Part shown: positions 13,501 to 26,646 of the stretch, one piece after another
How the letters are laid out: each line of letters opens with the position of its first letter
Position numbering within the stretch: the stretch's first letter is position 1
Assembly (NCBI GenBank): GCA_013399895.1
Contig: VXBA01001027.1
Coordinates: forward strand, 4,025,148 to 4,089,147
DNA length: 64,000 bases
Origin: Serilophus lunatus
Taxonomy: Eukaryota > Chordata > Aves > Passeriformes > Eurylaimidae
Reading direction: 5' to 3'
Made by a program: the position numbers and the translations under genes
Notes under the pieces: model-generated
What the model saw: only the letters and a program-made list of their open reading frames with translations
The model's database searches: none
What the model was told of the DNA's origin: nothing

Positions 13501-14355
13501 CTAGTTATTTCATAATAAAAATTGGATACCTTCAGCTGTCAAAATCCATGGTTTGGCTAGAAAGAAAGTTTGTTTACTTTTACCCCTTTCAGAAATTAGG
13601 ATATTTACTTGTTAGCTCAAAAATCTTAACTTTTTAAATATAAATCCCATTAATCCTATGGGATTGAGATTTTATCTGAAGGTCACAATTTGGATATTTA
13701 GCCTTTTCTCAGGCTCTGCAAGTTACCTCCAGCTTTGGGTCTCCCCGTTCTCCTGTGCTGTATTTGTCATTCCAGATGCAGAGTGCCTTGAATCTCTAAG
13801 GATGCCTTAAGCAGTTGCCTGCAACTGGAATGTGCGGCACAGGTACAGGGGGTACATTGGAGTCTGAACACGGAAGAGAGGGAACAAACTGAAGGGATGC
13901 ATTTCTAGAGGCTGCCTGCCCACAGAGCTTGATAAACCACAGACATGATATTACTTCTAACCGTGTGCCCCTACAGCAGAGCAGACACAAATTCTCCCAA
14001 ACCTCCCTGCCCTGTTCTATCCACCTTGTTCACTAACTAGTACTTTGAAAATGCTACAAATTTTGTGTCTTACTGCTCATAAAGCACAGTAAAAGAAATA
14101 GCACCTATCACCCAGCAACCATGGCTGAATCCTGTTTATTCCTGCAAAGTACATTTCAATTTGCTTTTTAAAGGGAATGTTTTGTTCCTAATGATGCCAG
14201 ACTAATAATTCTGAAGGCTTTTTTTCAGGTAAAGCACTAGAAGTTTACCCAAAATGGCTTTATTAAGGGCTTTATGATGTGATCCTAAAAAACCTGAGTG
14301 CTTCTGTTGGAGAAAGACCAATACAGCCACAGCCTTAAGGGTCTGCAGTTCTCTG
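13501..14355. other. Noncoding DNA, no gene identified
   Basis: Mixed-composition sequence with a 64-codon unrecognised minus frame at 13796-13990. No repeats, RNA genes or regulatory structure could be supported. Confidence 0.45.
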
Positions 14356-14359
14356 AGCC

Positions 14360-15010
14360 ACTAATAAACAAATAAATAGGCTGGATTATTTTTCCCCAGT
14401 CATTTCAATATATGCAAATCCATGAACAGCCATCAAACAGAAGTTCCTTTGGCTTCTACAAACTCTGTACTCAAAACACTTCAAATTAAGAGGCCCTACC
14501 TCAGCTCAAATCAGCCCATATCACCTATGAATGCAAGTAAATAAAGTGTGTATTTTGATCAAAATGCCAGTCTTTGCTCTGATCAGTCACATTTCCTGCT
14601 GTCTATATTGACAAAGTCTATTTTCTGGAGAATTTGCTGCCTAAAAGTTGCAATTGACAGCTTGGAGCTTTCTTGTCTGATGGTTGCCAATTCTAGGACT
14701 TACTGTTAGAGGTCATTGCATCAAGATGTTGGTACATTCTGCGTGACATTTTACTTCTCAGGACTAAAAAAAGCAGCTGCGTGTCTGTGAACAGGCATAT
14801 AGTCTTATGTTTCTAAGATTTCAAAAAAGGTTTTATTTCCTTGAGCTCTGTCAGTCACAGAAGAGAATGCAATGTACACCTGAGCGCCTTAAGCATTGCA
14901 AATTACTTCCCCCTCTCCCATTTTCTAAGCAGATCCTGTGATATATTAAAGCTCAGCTCTGTGTGTGATTGCTGCAGGCTCCTGAGTGCTGTGTATTAAG
15001 GGTGCACCCA
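14360..15010. promoter_or_regulatory. Candidate conserved noncoding element(s)
   Basis: A long run of complex, non-repetitive sequence. It contains a perfect octamer ATGCAAAT at 14412-14419, TTGATCAAAA and TGATCAGTCA words near 14554-14588, a CAGCTG E-box at 14774-14779 followed by a CpG, and a GAGCGCC with another CpG near 14883. Density of factor-like words plus CpG retention is typical of deeply conserved enhancers. This is inference from texture only; no boundaries can be fixed without alignment, and two elements may be merged here. Confidence 0.3.
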
Positions 15011-18000
15011 AACAATGTAAACTCAGTCTAAAAATGCATCATATGTCAGGATAGAAACTTATCTCTGTAGGCTCACTGGCCCTTTGCCTTGAACGTTCCA
15101 CAAGAGATTGTGTGAAATATTTTCTCTGAAACCACTGAGGCCGCAATTTCTGAGTGGTCTTACAGAACTCTGGAAAGAAACGTGCTAAAAACAAACTTTC
15201 CAAGGATGCAATCCCTCTTAGTTCAAGTTCAGCCCAGACTGAAAAGAGTTCCTCGGTTTGGGAGCAACGTTCACACCATCCTGCAGGACTCAGCTGAACG
15301 TTTTCCATGTAATAATGAGGAATATGTGGTGCCTTTCTGTCTTACAGCAAGCACACACAAAGATGAGATCTGTGGACTATGGAAAATGAATGGAACAAAT
15401 TTCTCTTGACTTTCAGCTTTTTCACTGAAATCCTATGAAATAAGGCTTTAGTTTCAATAACCCTCCAATGATTAATCATTTTCTATTGTTTCATGTAGTC
15501 TGTCACTTGTATGTTCTGACTTACTTTCACTACAACATCGTTTAAAGTTTCAGATAGATTAGCTTAATAGCTGGTGCTGCACGGCCAGATTTTCCCTAAA
15601 GAATTTGAAATCTTGGTGAGAATCAACAGGCAAATAAGACAAAGGAGAACTGATATACATAATAAAAAATATTCTAGAAACCTTTCCTTGCAGATAAATG
15701 CTGATCTCTCACTTGCAGGGTTATTATTTACAAGACTTATGAATCATTTTGAATAAGCTTTTAGAGGCAGAATACAGTGCTGTTCATCTTCACCAGGGAG
15801 GAATAGAAATGGGTGAGAGAATTCTCTTAGTGTTATGATGAATTTAGCTTACAACTAAACAGTCACGTAGGATCTCTGGAGTTGCTGGAGTGTTAGTTTG
15901 GACAGATGACAGGATGATGGATATGCTTTTGATTTATCACGACAGAACAGTTTTTTTAAGCTTGTTGCAAACAAAACCAATCAAAGATGATGCATGGTGA
16001 GAAAAGAGAAAGCAAACAGGACATATAGCTGCAAAAAAGCAAGATGGCATCAAAGGACTTCCTGAAAAGCAGTCTAAAAGAACAAGAGAAAGAAGAGGAA
16101 AAAGAAGGAATCAGCTGTCTTGTCAAACATCAAGTGGTTCAGGCTAAGGACCAAGAACTCATCCTGAAGTTTGTCTAGGAGATGAACATGTTTTTATTAA
16201 CATAAAGGAAATGTAGAATGGGCATTTAGTCCAAAGCTCCAGAAAAGTAGTCCTAGATAATGTTTGGAAACACACTGTCTGTGAGCTCAAGATAAAGAGG
16301 AAGATAGGGAAGCTGTGAGAAATAACTTAGTACATCCACATCCATGCAGAGTTGGAGCTCTGCAGGTTCCACTTGCTCTGTCTTTTCTTGGTGTTCACAT
16401 GCCTTCTCCAATCAGCAAGACTCTCAGAAGTACACAGCTCTGAGAAAAGCACCCTCTTGCTTAACTATTTTTGCTTTAAATTCAGCAATAAGTGCCAAAT
16501 GATTCCCCTGTAATAGCTTCTAGGAAAAGAATTCAACTTCTCAAATGTTAACATGGGGTTTTGCAAATATTGCTATTTATAGACTAGGCTGCACTTGATA
16601 CTCAGGCATGATTTGGGTCTAGGATTCTAGAAATAATATTTAAAAAATGTTCATCCCATCTCTCATAATGCTCTTCTCAGTAACAGCATTAACTGCATGC
16701 ACATAACCTGGCATGTAGCTGCCTTTTCTGTTAGCAACAAAGTAAGCATGTATAAAAAATTCTAGCCTGATTTGATAAATTAGAAAACAAAGTAAGCTAG
16801 ACAGGTAATTAAAAGTAATAAAACAGGTTTAATTGGTTAAGTAACCATGTAGAAATTCAGTGCCAGCAGCAAAGGTATAAAATACAGCAGCCTGGGTTTT
16901 GGTGTCATAAGTATCTCTGACTCTGTTGAGTCACAGTAATTTCAGATACTGTGGGGAATCTACTACTTCATAATTATGAATGTAGAAATAATTACCAAAC
17001 CTTATTCTGTATACTTAAAATATGCAGTGCAGAAAAACTGGCACCCTGGACATAGCAGGAAGGAGATTAAAAAGCAGATACTCAAGAAATATTGCCAATG
17101 GGGCCCAAAAGGCCTTTTTATTTTCCTGCTGACCAAGTTAATAAGTGGCCTGATGACCCCATTTCATAGCAATACACTGTTAAATTTCAACAGGAGTGAT
17201 AACAAGCCTTCATAAATAAAAACATCCATTTTCAATAGCTTCCCACTAAACAAGAGTTAGGTAAGGCACTTTCCTAGTGTGAGCACTTGCAGCTAAGGGT
17301 ATTATCAATGTTACAATGTTATAGCAGGGCTACCACAGACTTGCACAGGCAGAGACAGTCAGCACTGTGCAGAAGTGGATGTTCTCAACACTCACTGATC
17401 TCCTGAAGGCCCTCACAAGAGATAGTAAAGATAAAGCTGTCAAATTGCATCAAACGTAACACCACTCCCTTTTGACTCTCTCTGCAGAAATACAGTTGGA
17501 ACAGCAGGATGGATGGGCTGGGAAGGGAAGGTGGGTAACCTAAGGAACACAAGTGTGATGGGAAATATAATGAGCAGCTCCAAAAGTTATTGGATCTTTA
17601 ACAATACCGTACACGAAAGAATTTTCTGTCTAATAATAGAAGGAGCATAAGCAAGGATTCAACTGCTTTGGGAGTAGGGCTCTTGATTTCTCCCTTTCTC
17701 TGTCACTTACATAATTTGGGCAGTGAAGTGCTAACTTTATTATATGGTTCAACATGAAAACAGAGGCTTTTTTTTTCAAGCATCATTAACATACCGTTGC
17801 AAAAATTGGCCTCAACTGAAACTCAGTTATTTTCCAAGACTTACAAACTCTAGCACAATTTATCCCTGAAAATAGTAAGATACATTTTTGAAAAGTGAAA
17901 ACAGGAATACAAGCTATTTTGCATGATTTAAATTGGACAACTCTGCAGAGATCAGAACTCTACAAAATAATTCATGATTACAGTATTCCTTTTGGGCCAC

Positions 18001-21000
18001 TATGCCATATTTAACACTAGCCATAAAACTGCAAGTACATTGCTATCAGTGCTTTGCCAAAAATGGGCTGAGAAAAACAGTCCAGATTTTGCCCAGCCAG
18101 GTCAGCAATACCTTCTAGAGAGTCAAACTGTCTATACCAAAATATTGACCTAAATTTAAAAGTATATGGTTACTGTGAGAACAATGTTTCTGCATCCTAC
18201 AAAATTCTGACTTCATCTGTTTGCATGGAGAATAAAGAAAACTACATTTTCTAAACCAAAGGTATTCTAAATCTCAATCTAATGAAAAGAAACCTAGGAA
18301 AATAAATGATGTGCAATTTCAAACCAAACAACATCCTCTGATTACTGAACTCAACCACATGTTTGTCTTACAAACAAATTTAAACTTCCCTGAACATGCA
18401 TGCCAAGCAGCTTTATTTGGGTACAAGTCACACTTTTAATAAGAGAAGAAAAAGGAATCAAAAACCACTTTATATTTTTCAGTGATTGTGAGAAACCCAG
18501 AGAAAACTAGAAAAATAAAAAGTAGGAAAAAATATATGCATTCTAAACAATTCAAGGTATATGCAGGTTTTTCTCATTTTTATTCTGAAGGTGCTATTTT
18601 TGATAACTTATTTTTCATTCATGTTTGAACTCTCCAGCTTTGAAACAACTGCACTGTCAACAGCAGAGATAAGTCACTGAAAGAATCATACTGTAATGAA
18701 ATTATGACATAATGTCTTGTATTTTAACTGATTATAATTAGAAAAACCTTTTTAACACACTAGCAAAAACATAATTGATAAATATAAATAGAAAATATTA
18801 TAATCACAGTGCAATTTACATTCTTCAATGCAAGTAAGTTTTCCAAATACACTGTGGCACCAAACATCATGCCTTAACCGAGTACAATTCTGACTTGGAA
18901 AAAAATTAGACAAGAGATGAGTTTCTTCAATTTTTGAGAGAAATACTATGTAAATCTGGCCCCATATTAAATGCATGATGGAGCTTGGGACCAAACAGAT
19001 ATAAAAGCCTGCAAAACAAACAGGTTTGGATTAGCAGGACTGTCTCAAGTTCACAGGATTGGTGGGCATGTGTTAAGACAAATCTTCAAGCTGGTGTAAA
19101 AAAAACCCAAACAAACTGTAATTTTCCATTATCACTTCTTCAGTAATGTTTTTCTCTATTAAAATAACATCTGCTGATTAATTAAACACCTTAGCCTAAT
19201 CAATGCACAAAAGAATATGCCTCCAATATTGATTAAAGTTTCCTTTGAAAACCCCTCTTAGTTCTTTTATCACAGTTTGTAAGAGATTGTATTTTCTAGA
19301 ACAAAACAGAACTGCATAGCAAGTGTGAAAGTGTGATAGAGGAAAGACAAAAATATGTAACTGTTCAGCTGAAAATGTTGAAACAAAGCATGTTCAGCAA
19401 TGGAATAATGTGACAGGTAATTTACAGTGATCTGATGGAAGATGACTGGATGCCAAATAACCTGGTTTAGTCACTATTTTTTTTTCTTCCAAACACTTTG
19501 AATATCTTTTTCCAAAGCTGGTTGTAATTGACACATTAAATTAGTTACAAGATCACCTGCCAGGAATGAAAAGGGATGAACAGTAACATTTAGGTTTTTA
19601 GGGCCATTCAGGAGTAATGGGTTTGATCCTTACTCTACAATTCAAATACAGAAAATTATGAGACTCCATGTGGATAACAGTGAGGCTGAAAGCAGCTTTT
19701 TCACACTTTTTCTTAGGGAAGTAATTCCCTAAATGATAGATATTAATTAATAAATGTCTGGATAAAATGCAAAGGCTTTAGAGGAAAATCTGGGAATATT
19801 GCAGGCTCTGATCTTTGAAAGCTCTGGAAAGACTCTATGACTTCCACAGCCATGAGATGAGAATTAAAGATACTTGGTTTTTTTAGGTCCCTCAACTGAA
19901 AATCTGTATATTTTGTAATTAACAAAAAAAAAAAATCTTTGATTGGTCATGCCAAGTTGGTGCCTCTTTCCATGCTTAGAAAGCAATTTGACTTTCTAGA
20001 AAATGATTAACATGATGAACAATCAAAATTGCTAATTTTTCCATGTGTATCAAAAGAACTCTAATTTTAAAGAGAAATTGGAGAAAGTCCTGGATGCAAA
20101 ACTATAAAAGTACAACAAGCCCATAGCCTTTCATATAACTTCTGGTCTATGTGCAGATTGTGACAAATGATGCCAGAACATAATTTAACATATCAGATAA
20201 CTGGAAAGTAAAATTGTTCCATATATTTTAGTTAGTCCCAATTTTTGTAAGGGCAGTTGCAATTCAGATTTATTCTTTCATTTTATTTTATAATCCACAA
20301 TAGTTTAAATTAATTTCATGTCAATTATAATGCAAGGAAGTTACATGGTCTGCTAAGTGTTGCTCTGATGAGCATCTCTATTTCTGCAATTACAGGGGCT
20401 GTTTTTCTGAGAAACAGTGGACATGATGACGTCTATGGGACTGAAGGATACCTTCCCATGTAAATATGGTTCTGGAAAGCCTCTACCCCTTTCTATGCTA
20501 TGGACCATAAAGGCAGATTTTATAGCTATTATCACAGCATTCTACATATATCTGACATACCCTGCCAACCAAAAGCTGCAAACCCACAATTATGTGGTGC
20601 AGCAACTGCAGTTATTTACATAAATATCTTCATTTGGTACAATCCTTTTCTTTTTGTCACCAATGCCCTGCTTTTACAGATGAGCCACATACAGTTCTGT
20701 GTATCTTCTGTCTTTTTACCTACAATGCATTAACTAGTTCCAGTGGCTTTCTTGAAAGCTTAACGACTTTTCCTGTACTCCAGTAAAAATATATCCCCAC
20801 AAATCAAGAAGAAGCAGGCTCAGACTAAGTGGTTGAGAAGATTTACATTCTATTGCTAACTCAGTTATTACTCTGCTGAAAACCCCATAGCATCAATATA
20901 ATGAATCCCTCAACCTCTGCTGCTAGCACAATTTTTCTTTCCAACCTCATTGGCTCCTAACTTTCTGCTTGACCTTTTACAATCTGTGTGTGGCAGAGCT

Positions 21001-21405
21001 TCATTACAACCTTTTAATGATGCACAAATGGCACACAACACCAAGGTCACAGCACATCCCCAGTGAGAACTTCTCCAACACCTCCCCGAAAAGACAATGA
21101 GTTTTTATTTAAAGAGACAGTTCAATGGAGAAACAAAACCTTAGGATTTAACAAAAGCCTCAACCGTTACTAATACATAAAAAAATGGACACTAGAACTC
21201 TGCTTCCTTTGGACAAAGACTGCCAGAGTCAAGCTCTCCTTTCATGACTTTCAGAGAAGTAACTAATAAATTGTTCTGAATTTTCAGCAACATGAAAACA
21301 GATACCAGTTATGTTCCTTTAAAGAGCCCGTACAAATACATAGATTTGGTGCAAGTGTATAACGCCAGTGTTACTACCCATGAAATAATCTTGCTGGCTG
21401 CTATG
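15011..21405. other. AT-rich noncoding DNA, no gene identified
   Basis: Open frames stay below about 90 codons, with several overlapping on both strands at 15039-15409 and 20353-20786; none is recognisable. A small hairpin (7-bp perfect arms TGCAGAG/CTCTGCA, 6-base loop) lies at 16345-16364. Purine-rich sequence occurs near 16080-16112. No transposon, RNA gene or promoter is evident. Confidence 0.5.
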
Positions 21406-21409
21406 CAGG

Positions 21410-21447
21410 TTAAAAAAGCCAAAACAAACAAACAAAAAAAACAGAAA
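21410..21447 (+). repeat. AAAC-type low-complexity tract
   Basis: An A-rich run dominated by AAAC/CAAA units with interruptions. It is an ordinary simple repeat. It is open on plus as part of an 87-codon frame, but that frame is mostly lysine, glutamine and threonine generated by the repeat. Confidence 0.7.
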
Positions 21448-24400
21448 ACCCCAGTGGGTCAAACCAAAAATCCATGCCAGACCAGGGACAAACCCCCGAA
21501 GCAGTACTTTTTCACACTCCCCCAAAATCCTCACCCAGCCTCCAGCTCTTCATAGCTTGCAAACATCTTGAACTAGACTTCTGCATACAAGTCATTAATG
21601 GATTATTCTTCATTAATTTTACTTTTCACCTCCCTCTTTGGCCTTATGTTCCATAGATTTGGTATTTACATCACAGAATTAATTTGAAATACTAGGACTG
21701 GAATACGCATGTAAAACATATTATTTTAAAAATAAGTAAAGCTCAAGATGATGGCTGACATAGCCACTGCTAAAAATTGAAGTTCAGGGCTTGATTTTGG
21801 CCTTGCAGTTCTATAACTGGAGTTACATCAGCACAAGATAGTACATGATATGGAGGCAGCACATGATAGGGTGGAAGACATAAAAACCGGAAAAAACATA
21901 GCCAACAAAAACTCCTCAAACAGACTGAGAAAGTTGATTCCTTTGCAAAATGTTCTTTAAGTTTCTTGCTAGAATAACTACTAAAGCTATGGCTTCTAAG
22001 GGAGAAATCCAGGATTTTATTTTAGGGGCTACAGCTAGACTTTCCATATGCCACTTAGACAGTAGGAGGTTCATACACACTGTATAAAGCAGTCATAGGC
22101 AGATGCCTCTATTCACTTTTTAAAACTTTTCATCTTCTTTTCCATATTTAGAAAACTGCATTTCTCTTTCCTTACACTTTCAAAATATACTTAGTAGCCC
22201 CCAGCTGTGCATCCCTGCAACATAGCAATTGAGTCCAACATAGCAACTGAGGACACATTTTAGAGGATGCTGCCCAATCTGCATCTGCAGATCTCGAAAA
22301 CATCAAGTGAGAAACCAAAGTGCTCAAAGCTTCTGAGTTTTGTTGTAATGGAAGTACCAGGACTTACTTCTCTTTTAATTAATTAGATTTAAATTGGTCT
22401 TAAATTGTAAATTCTTCAAGGTTTTCTTTTCATTGTTAACAGGCCCTAAATTACAAAGAGATAAGACCCCATGGAAATCAACCCATAGTCCCAATACTTT
22501 CATTAGCATGGTCATGAAATTATAGCAGAATAACAAAGTGACTGTATGTAATTAAGCAGGAGGAGAATAGAAACCACTCAAACTGCCAATCAGCAAATAA
22601 TGAAGCATAATGTACGAAAACAGAAAACAGTAAGTGGGGTTTAATGCAGTTGTTATTAAAAAAAGTAACACCACCAAAACATTCCCTAAAGGACCTGACA
22701 TTTCTGAAATATAATGGAAGCTCATTTCTTATTAACTTTATCAGATTCACATACAGCAGGACAATTAAAAAGATTCTTTCACTTAAGCTGAGAATCCCCT
22801 ATGTCTATAGAATATTTTTGTTCACAATGGTAATATTTTAATGCACAATCTTACTGGGAGAGGCTTCTTGAAAATGAAAAATCTTTAAGCATTATAATAT
22901 ATACACCTGCAGAGAATGCAAGACCTTAAGTTCAGTTTGTAGCTTGTTTACAGAAGATTCAAGGCTAAATATTGTTATTTTTAAGAGTGGAGGAGACAAG
23001 GATGTGCAGTAGATCTGAGGGAATGGAGAGTTTGGAGGACTGAGTTCTGGGCAGGCTAGAGAGTGAAGATTTATTTATGTAAGGCCCAAGTATTCATGGA
23101 GGAGAAAGTGAGTTTGAATCTAAAGCACTGAGAACAAACTGGAAGCCTACATCTGCGGTATATGCGAGAAAATGGTGAGATTCGTTCTATCTTTACTTCT
23201 CTGTACACTAACTAGCATTAAAACCTCTATAAAATTATATTATAGAAAGACACAGGTAATTGGTCTAATGGTTAAATTTACTGACTACTTTGCATGCATC
23301 ATGTAATGTATCTTCTCTAAAGCTTTGTGATGTTAAAGGCACCCCAAGGGAAAACCTTGTAGAAATCCCATTCTTGAATGTTTTCACAAACATTCAGATA
23401 AGAGTCTGAGCAGTCTCAAACTTTGATGGCAGACTACTATTTTGGCCTCACATTGGAAAAAGAGACGTGCAAAGGTCACTTCTGTTCTAAATTATTCTGT
23501 GATTGTGTGGCTGGTGGCTTACTTTTATCAATGGTCGCACTCCAAAGCAGTGCTAGCATTTTAAAATTATTTTTAACCAGAATCTGACAATTACTGTGAA
23601 ACCATTATTAAATTTTGGTGTAAGGTGAAGGTTTTTACTGTATTTACAATAACAGTCAATTTAAGGTCATCAAGACACACATACATGATTGATAAAGTCT
23701 GTGATTATACATCTACACTACATCTGTAACACCCTAATAAATCAGCACTTTTTTATTAATACAGATGCTGCAGTAGTCACTCAGCCATATCTTATATGAA
23801 GCAGTGCACCATGTTGAAACGCTATGCTGTCACATGGCTCCTCAATTTTTTGTTATTCAAACTTATCCCTTACTTTTCACATTAAAAATTGGTAATGAGG
23901 TTCCCTTCTTGCTGAAGAACTGGCAGAAAGACTCCTGTTACTCCCCTAATGAAGTCCCCAGACAGAACCGACAATTTTCTAAAGAACAAAAGAGAAATGT
24001 TGCTCTAAGCTTCAGAACTGACCTTATTGACTGAGAGCTGTGTCTCTACCTTGTTGCAAATTAATGCACTGAGCAAATTATCTCATGCCGAAAAGACAAG
24101 AGAAAAGGCTTAAATGGAATTCACACCTCACATTTCCCCACTGGTATTGTCAGCAGTTGTTTTGTGGCAAAACCAAGTAACATTTTAATAAGAGCATACA
24201 GCTGGAAACAAGAGATGAAATTCCCATCTTATGGCAGAGCCTGCTGGGATTAGTTTAAAAAAAACTGTCTAGAAATGGTAATGCTCTGGAGAAAGGGAAA
24301 GAAACCAGGTAGGATGGGTGGGAAAATGAAAATTGTAAATCTTAGAGTGTCTCTTCCTTTCACGTTGTTTCAGCCCCACATTAACAGGGTTGAATTTTCT

Positions 24401-25000
24401 TACTCAACTAACTGGAACTAGTTTTCAATAACAGAAACTTCTCACATGGATTAATGATCAGGTTTGTTTTCATATTTGATTCTTCTAGTTTACTTCATCT
24501 TTTCATTCTTCCTTTCCTTAGCATCAGTAACAGCACAGTGCTCTCTCTGGTACCTCACCCATCTATAGTACTGATATATCTTCTTTCTCTGAGGAATGCA
24601 ATTTAATCTGTCCTCCCAGCTTTCAAATTGCAATCCTTCTACTCCATTTAATATCTTTAATTATTTTTTGTTGTTCCCGTTTCCAACTTTCCCTCTCACT
24701 GAAAGAATCCTCTAACAATGTTATGCTCATCTGGTTATATACTGCAATTGTTTGAGACATTAAATACTTTAAAAACCAAAAGACAGAAAAAATAATGAGT
24801 ATGTTAGCCAAAAAGAGCTCTTCAAATGCAACTAGTTGGCCTGAATTAAACAAAAGTGGCTTTGGTTACGGAAGACATCCAAACTAAACATAACTAGTTG
24901 CTTTAATATCTTGACATAAATTTAACTCTAATTCTGTTTCACTTTAAACTGTCCCAATGTGTCACTTTTACCTGGGTGGTTTTTTCACACACAGACATTC
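21448..25000. other. AT-rich noncoding DNA, no gene identified
   Basis: Contains only short unrecognised open frames (at most 76 codons). Apart from the small tandem duplication at 22218-22251, listed separately, I see no repeat, RNA gene or regulatory element that can be supported. Confidence 0.5.
22218..22251 (+). repeat. 18-bp tandem duplication, one mismatch
   Basis: The 16-base word CAACATAGCAATTGAG (22218-22233) recurs at 22236-22251 as CAACATAGCAACTGAG, a period of 18 bases with a single substitution. This is a small local duplication, probably from replication slippage, old enough to have gained one change. Confidence 0.8.
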
Positions 25001-25002
25001 TG

Positions 25003-25040
25003 CAGAATCACAATCACAGAATCAGCTGGGATTTAGGAGG
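25003..25040 (-). mobile_element. CR1 LINE 3'-end scrap (probable)
   Basis: The words CAGAATCACA and ATCACAGAATCAGCTGGG match the 3' terminus of avian CR1 elements read in reverse, where the tail is repeated CACAGAAT followed by a 'gctgggttgg' block. Similarity fades after about 40 bases. Either the copy is extremely 5'-truncated or its remaining part (toward 25250) has diverged beyond what I can see by eye. Confidence 0.4.
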
Positions 25041-26110
25041 AAGCAATACCTTTGGTAAACTGCTGCAGCAGATGGCTGGGGTTTCCATGCTACAAGGCTA
25101 AAGAGCAGCACGATCACCTTCCCCAATGTTGGCACCCAGTCAAGGGTGGCTGTGTCAGCCACTGCAGATTTTAGCGTGAAGTGACCCTCTGTCTTGCAGA
25201 GTTCCAACCTTCTGATCCAGCTTTTTCTGTTAGAACTGCAGCCTTCTTGTTTCATGAAAACTACTCAGCACTTCTCTTGCACTTATATTATAAAGCTAAA
25301 GTTTATACTTTCTCTAAGTATTGAATTCCTATTTTCACGTGTCAAAATAAGCTTTCTGCTTGTTTCATTCATTAAAATCAATTTGAAATCAGCATTTTAT
25401 ATTGCAAGACCAAGCCAATCTCATAATATTGCCCCACTATAATAACAAACTGTTGAAAGTTTCTATTGCAATTCCTTCCTTGTAGTAATTAGTAACTAGT
25501 GCTTTGCATTATAGCATTATTTAAATTCAATTGCTTGACAGACTTGCTGCATTATTAAACTTTTTGCTCTTGGGGCTTCTATTTCAATTTCTGGTTGTGG
25601 TGGTAGAATGTCAAGTGGCAATTTTCTGAAGTTCATTCTTACTGGTAAGGACCAGTACACCCTCACTGATAGCAAGTTCACTTGCTTCCAGGAAAGAAGA
25701 AAATGATTAGAGTTAAATTCCCTCTGGCCTTCATTAGGAAACAGATTGGAGGTTTCAAGTTGGTAACTTTCACTACTTAAACACATTTAACTTCAGCAGT
25801 GGAAGGCAAACAACTTGAAAAGCATGATGATTATTTGTGTCCCTGTTGCATACCTTTTCTAGAATTGGGCTTTCAAAAGGGAGTGGAAGAGCACTTTAAA
25901 GAACTGCTTTTATTCATCTCTAGTGACACAGTGGAAAATAAAAGATTGTTTCAACTGGTGGTGAGATCCCCAATACTATGCTAATGGAGGACTTCCAGGC
26001 CTACTGACAAGCAACAGGAGGCAAATTCAGCCTTCATAAACAGAAAATCCAGTGTCTACTGAATATAGAGAGACCATTGGGCTTCTGCTAAGAGAAAGAA
26101 CACCTTATTG
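25041..26110. other. Noncoding DNA, no gene identified
   Basis: Contains an 89-codon minus frame at 25517-25786 and a 61-codon plus frame at 25799-25984, neither recognised. No repeats apart from the possible continuation of the CR1 scrap at its left edge. Confidence 0.4.
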
Positions 26111-26116
26111 CTAGCA

Positions 26117-26225
26117 TTTACAATATGAAATTAAAAATTAAAAGTATAATACAATAATATATAATATAAAAATTAAATGTATGAGCAAATATATAATGGA
26201 TTGTATATATTAATTTTATACAAAC
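26117..26225. repeat. AT-rich low-complexity region
   Basis: About 110 bases almost free of G and C, made of irregular TA, TAA and AATT words without a fixed period. It probably melts easily and is prone to slippage. No function is implied. Confidence 0.75.
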
Positions 26226-26605
26226 TACATATGGATTCTTATATCAACACTCTTATAAATGAAATACTACTTATTTGTAGGGACTAGTCACAGAAATTGC
26301 ACAGGCCAAGATATGTCCAAGATGGTGTGGTTATTGGGAATGCCAATGGGCTCCTTGTTGTGATAATGATCCATCATTTTAGGGATAGGGACAAACCAAA
26401 ACTGCAGTTTCCTTAAATACAGGAAATCATTTAAGTACAGTAAAATTGTTCATTTTAGAGCAGTTTCTTTTAATATATCTCTATGGTTATGAAGTAAACT
26501 GCAAGTCTTACCTCATAAGATGGAAACCAACATAATTAAAAATGATTTTCAGCAGACATTTATCATGCTATAATTTATTATTCTCTACTCCTTTCACCAG
26601 GAAAA

Positions 26606-26646
26606 AAATCCCAACCAACCAACCGACCAAAAAACCCACAAAAAGA
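26606..26646 (+). repeat. CCAA-type simple repeat in an A-rich tract
   Basis: CCAA units (CCAACCAACCAACCGACCAA at 26611-26630) are flanked by A runs on both sides. It is a short, interrupted microsatellite. Its C-rich/A-rich strand has no coding role that I can see. Confidence 0.7.

Noticed and set aside
16345..16364. Small hairpin TGCAGAG/CTCTGCA as a structured RNA
   Set aside because: Arms are only 7 bp and no longer stem can be built around them.
20427..20434. CRE-like word TGACGTCT
   Set aside because: A single seven-of-eight match without other promoter elements is not enough to call a regulatory site.
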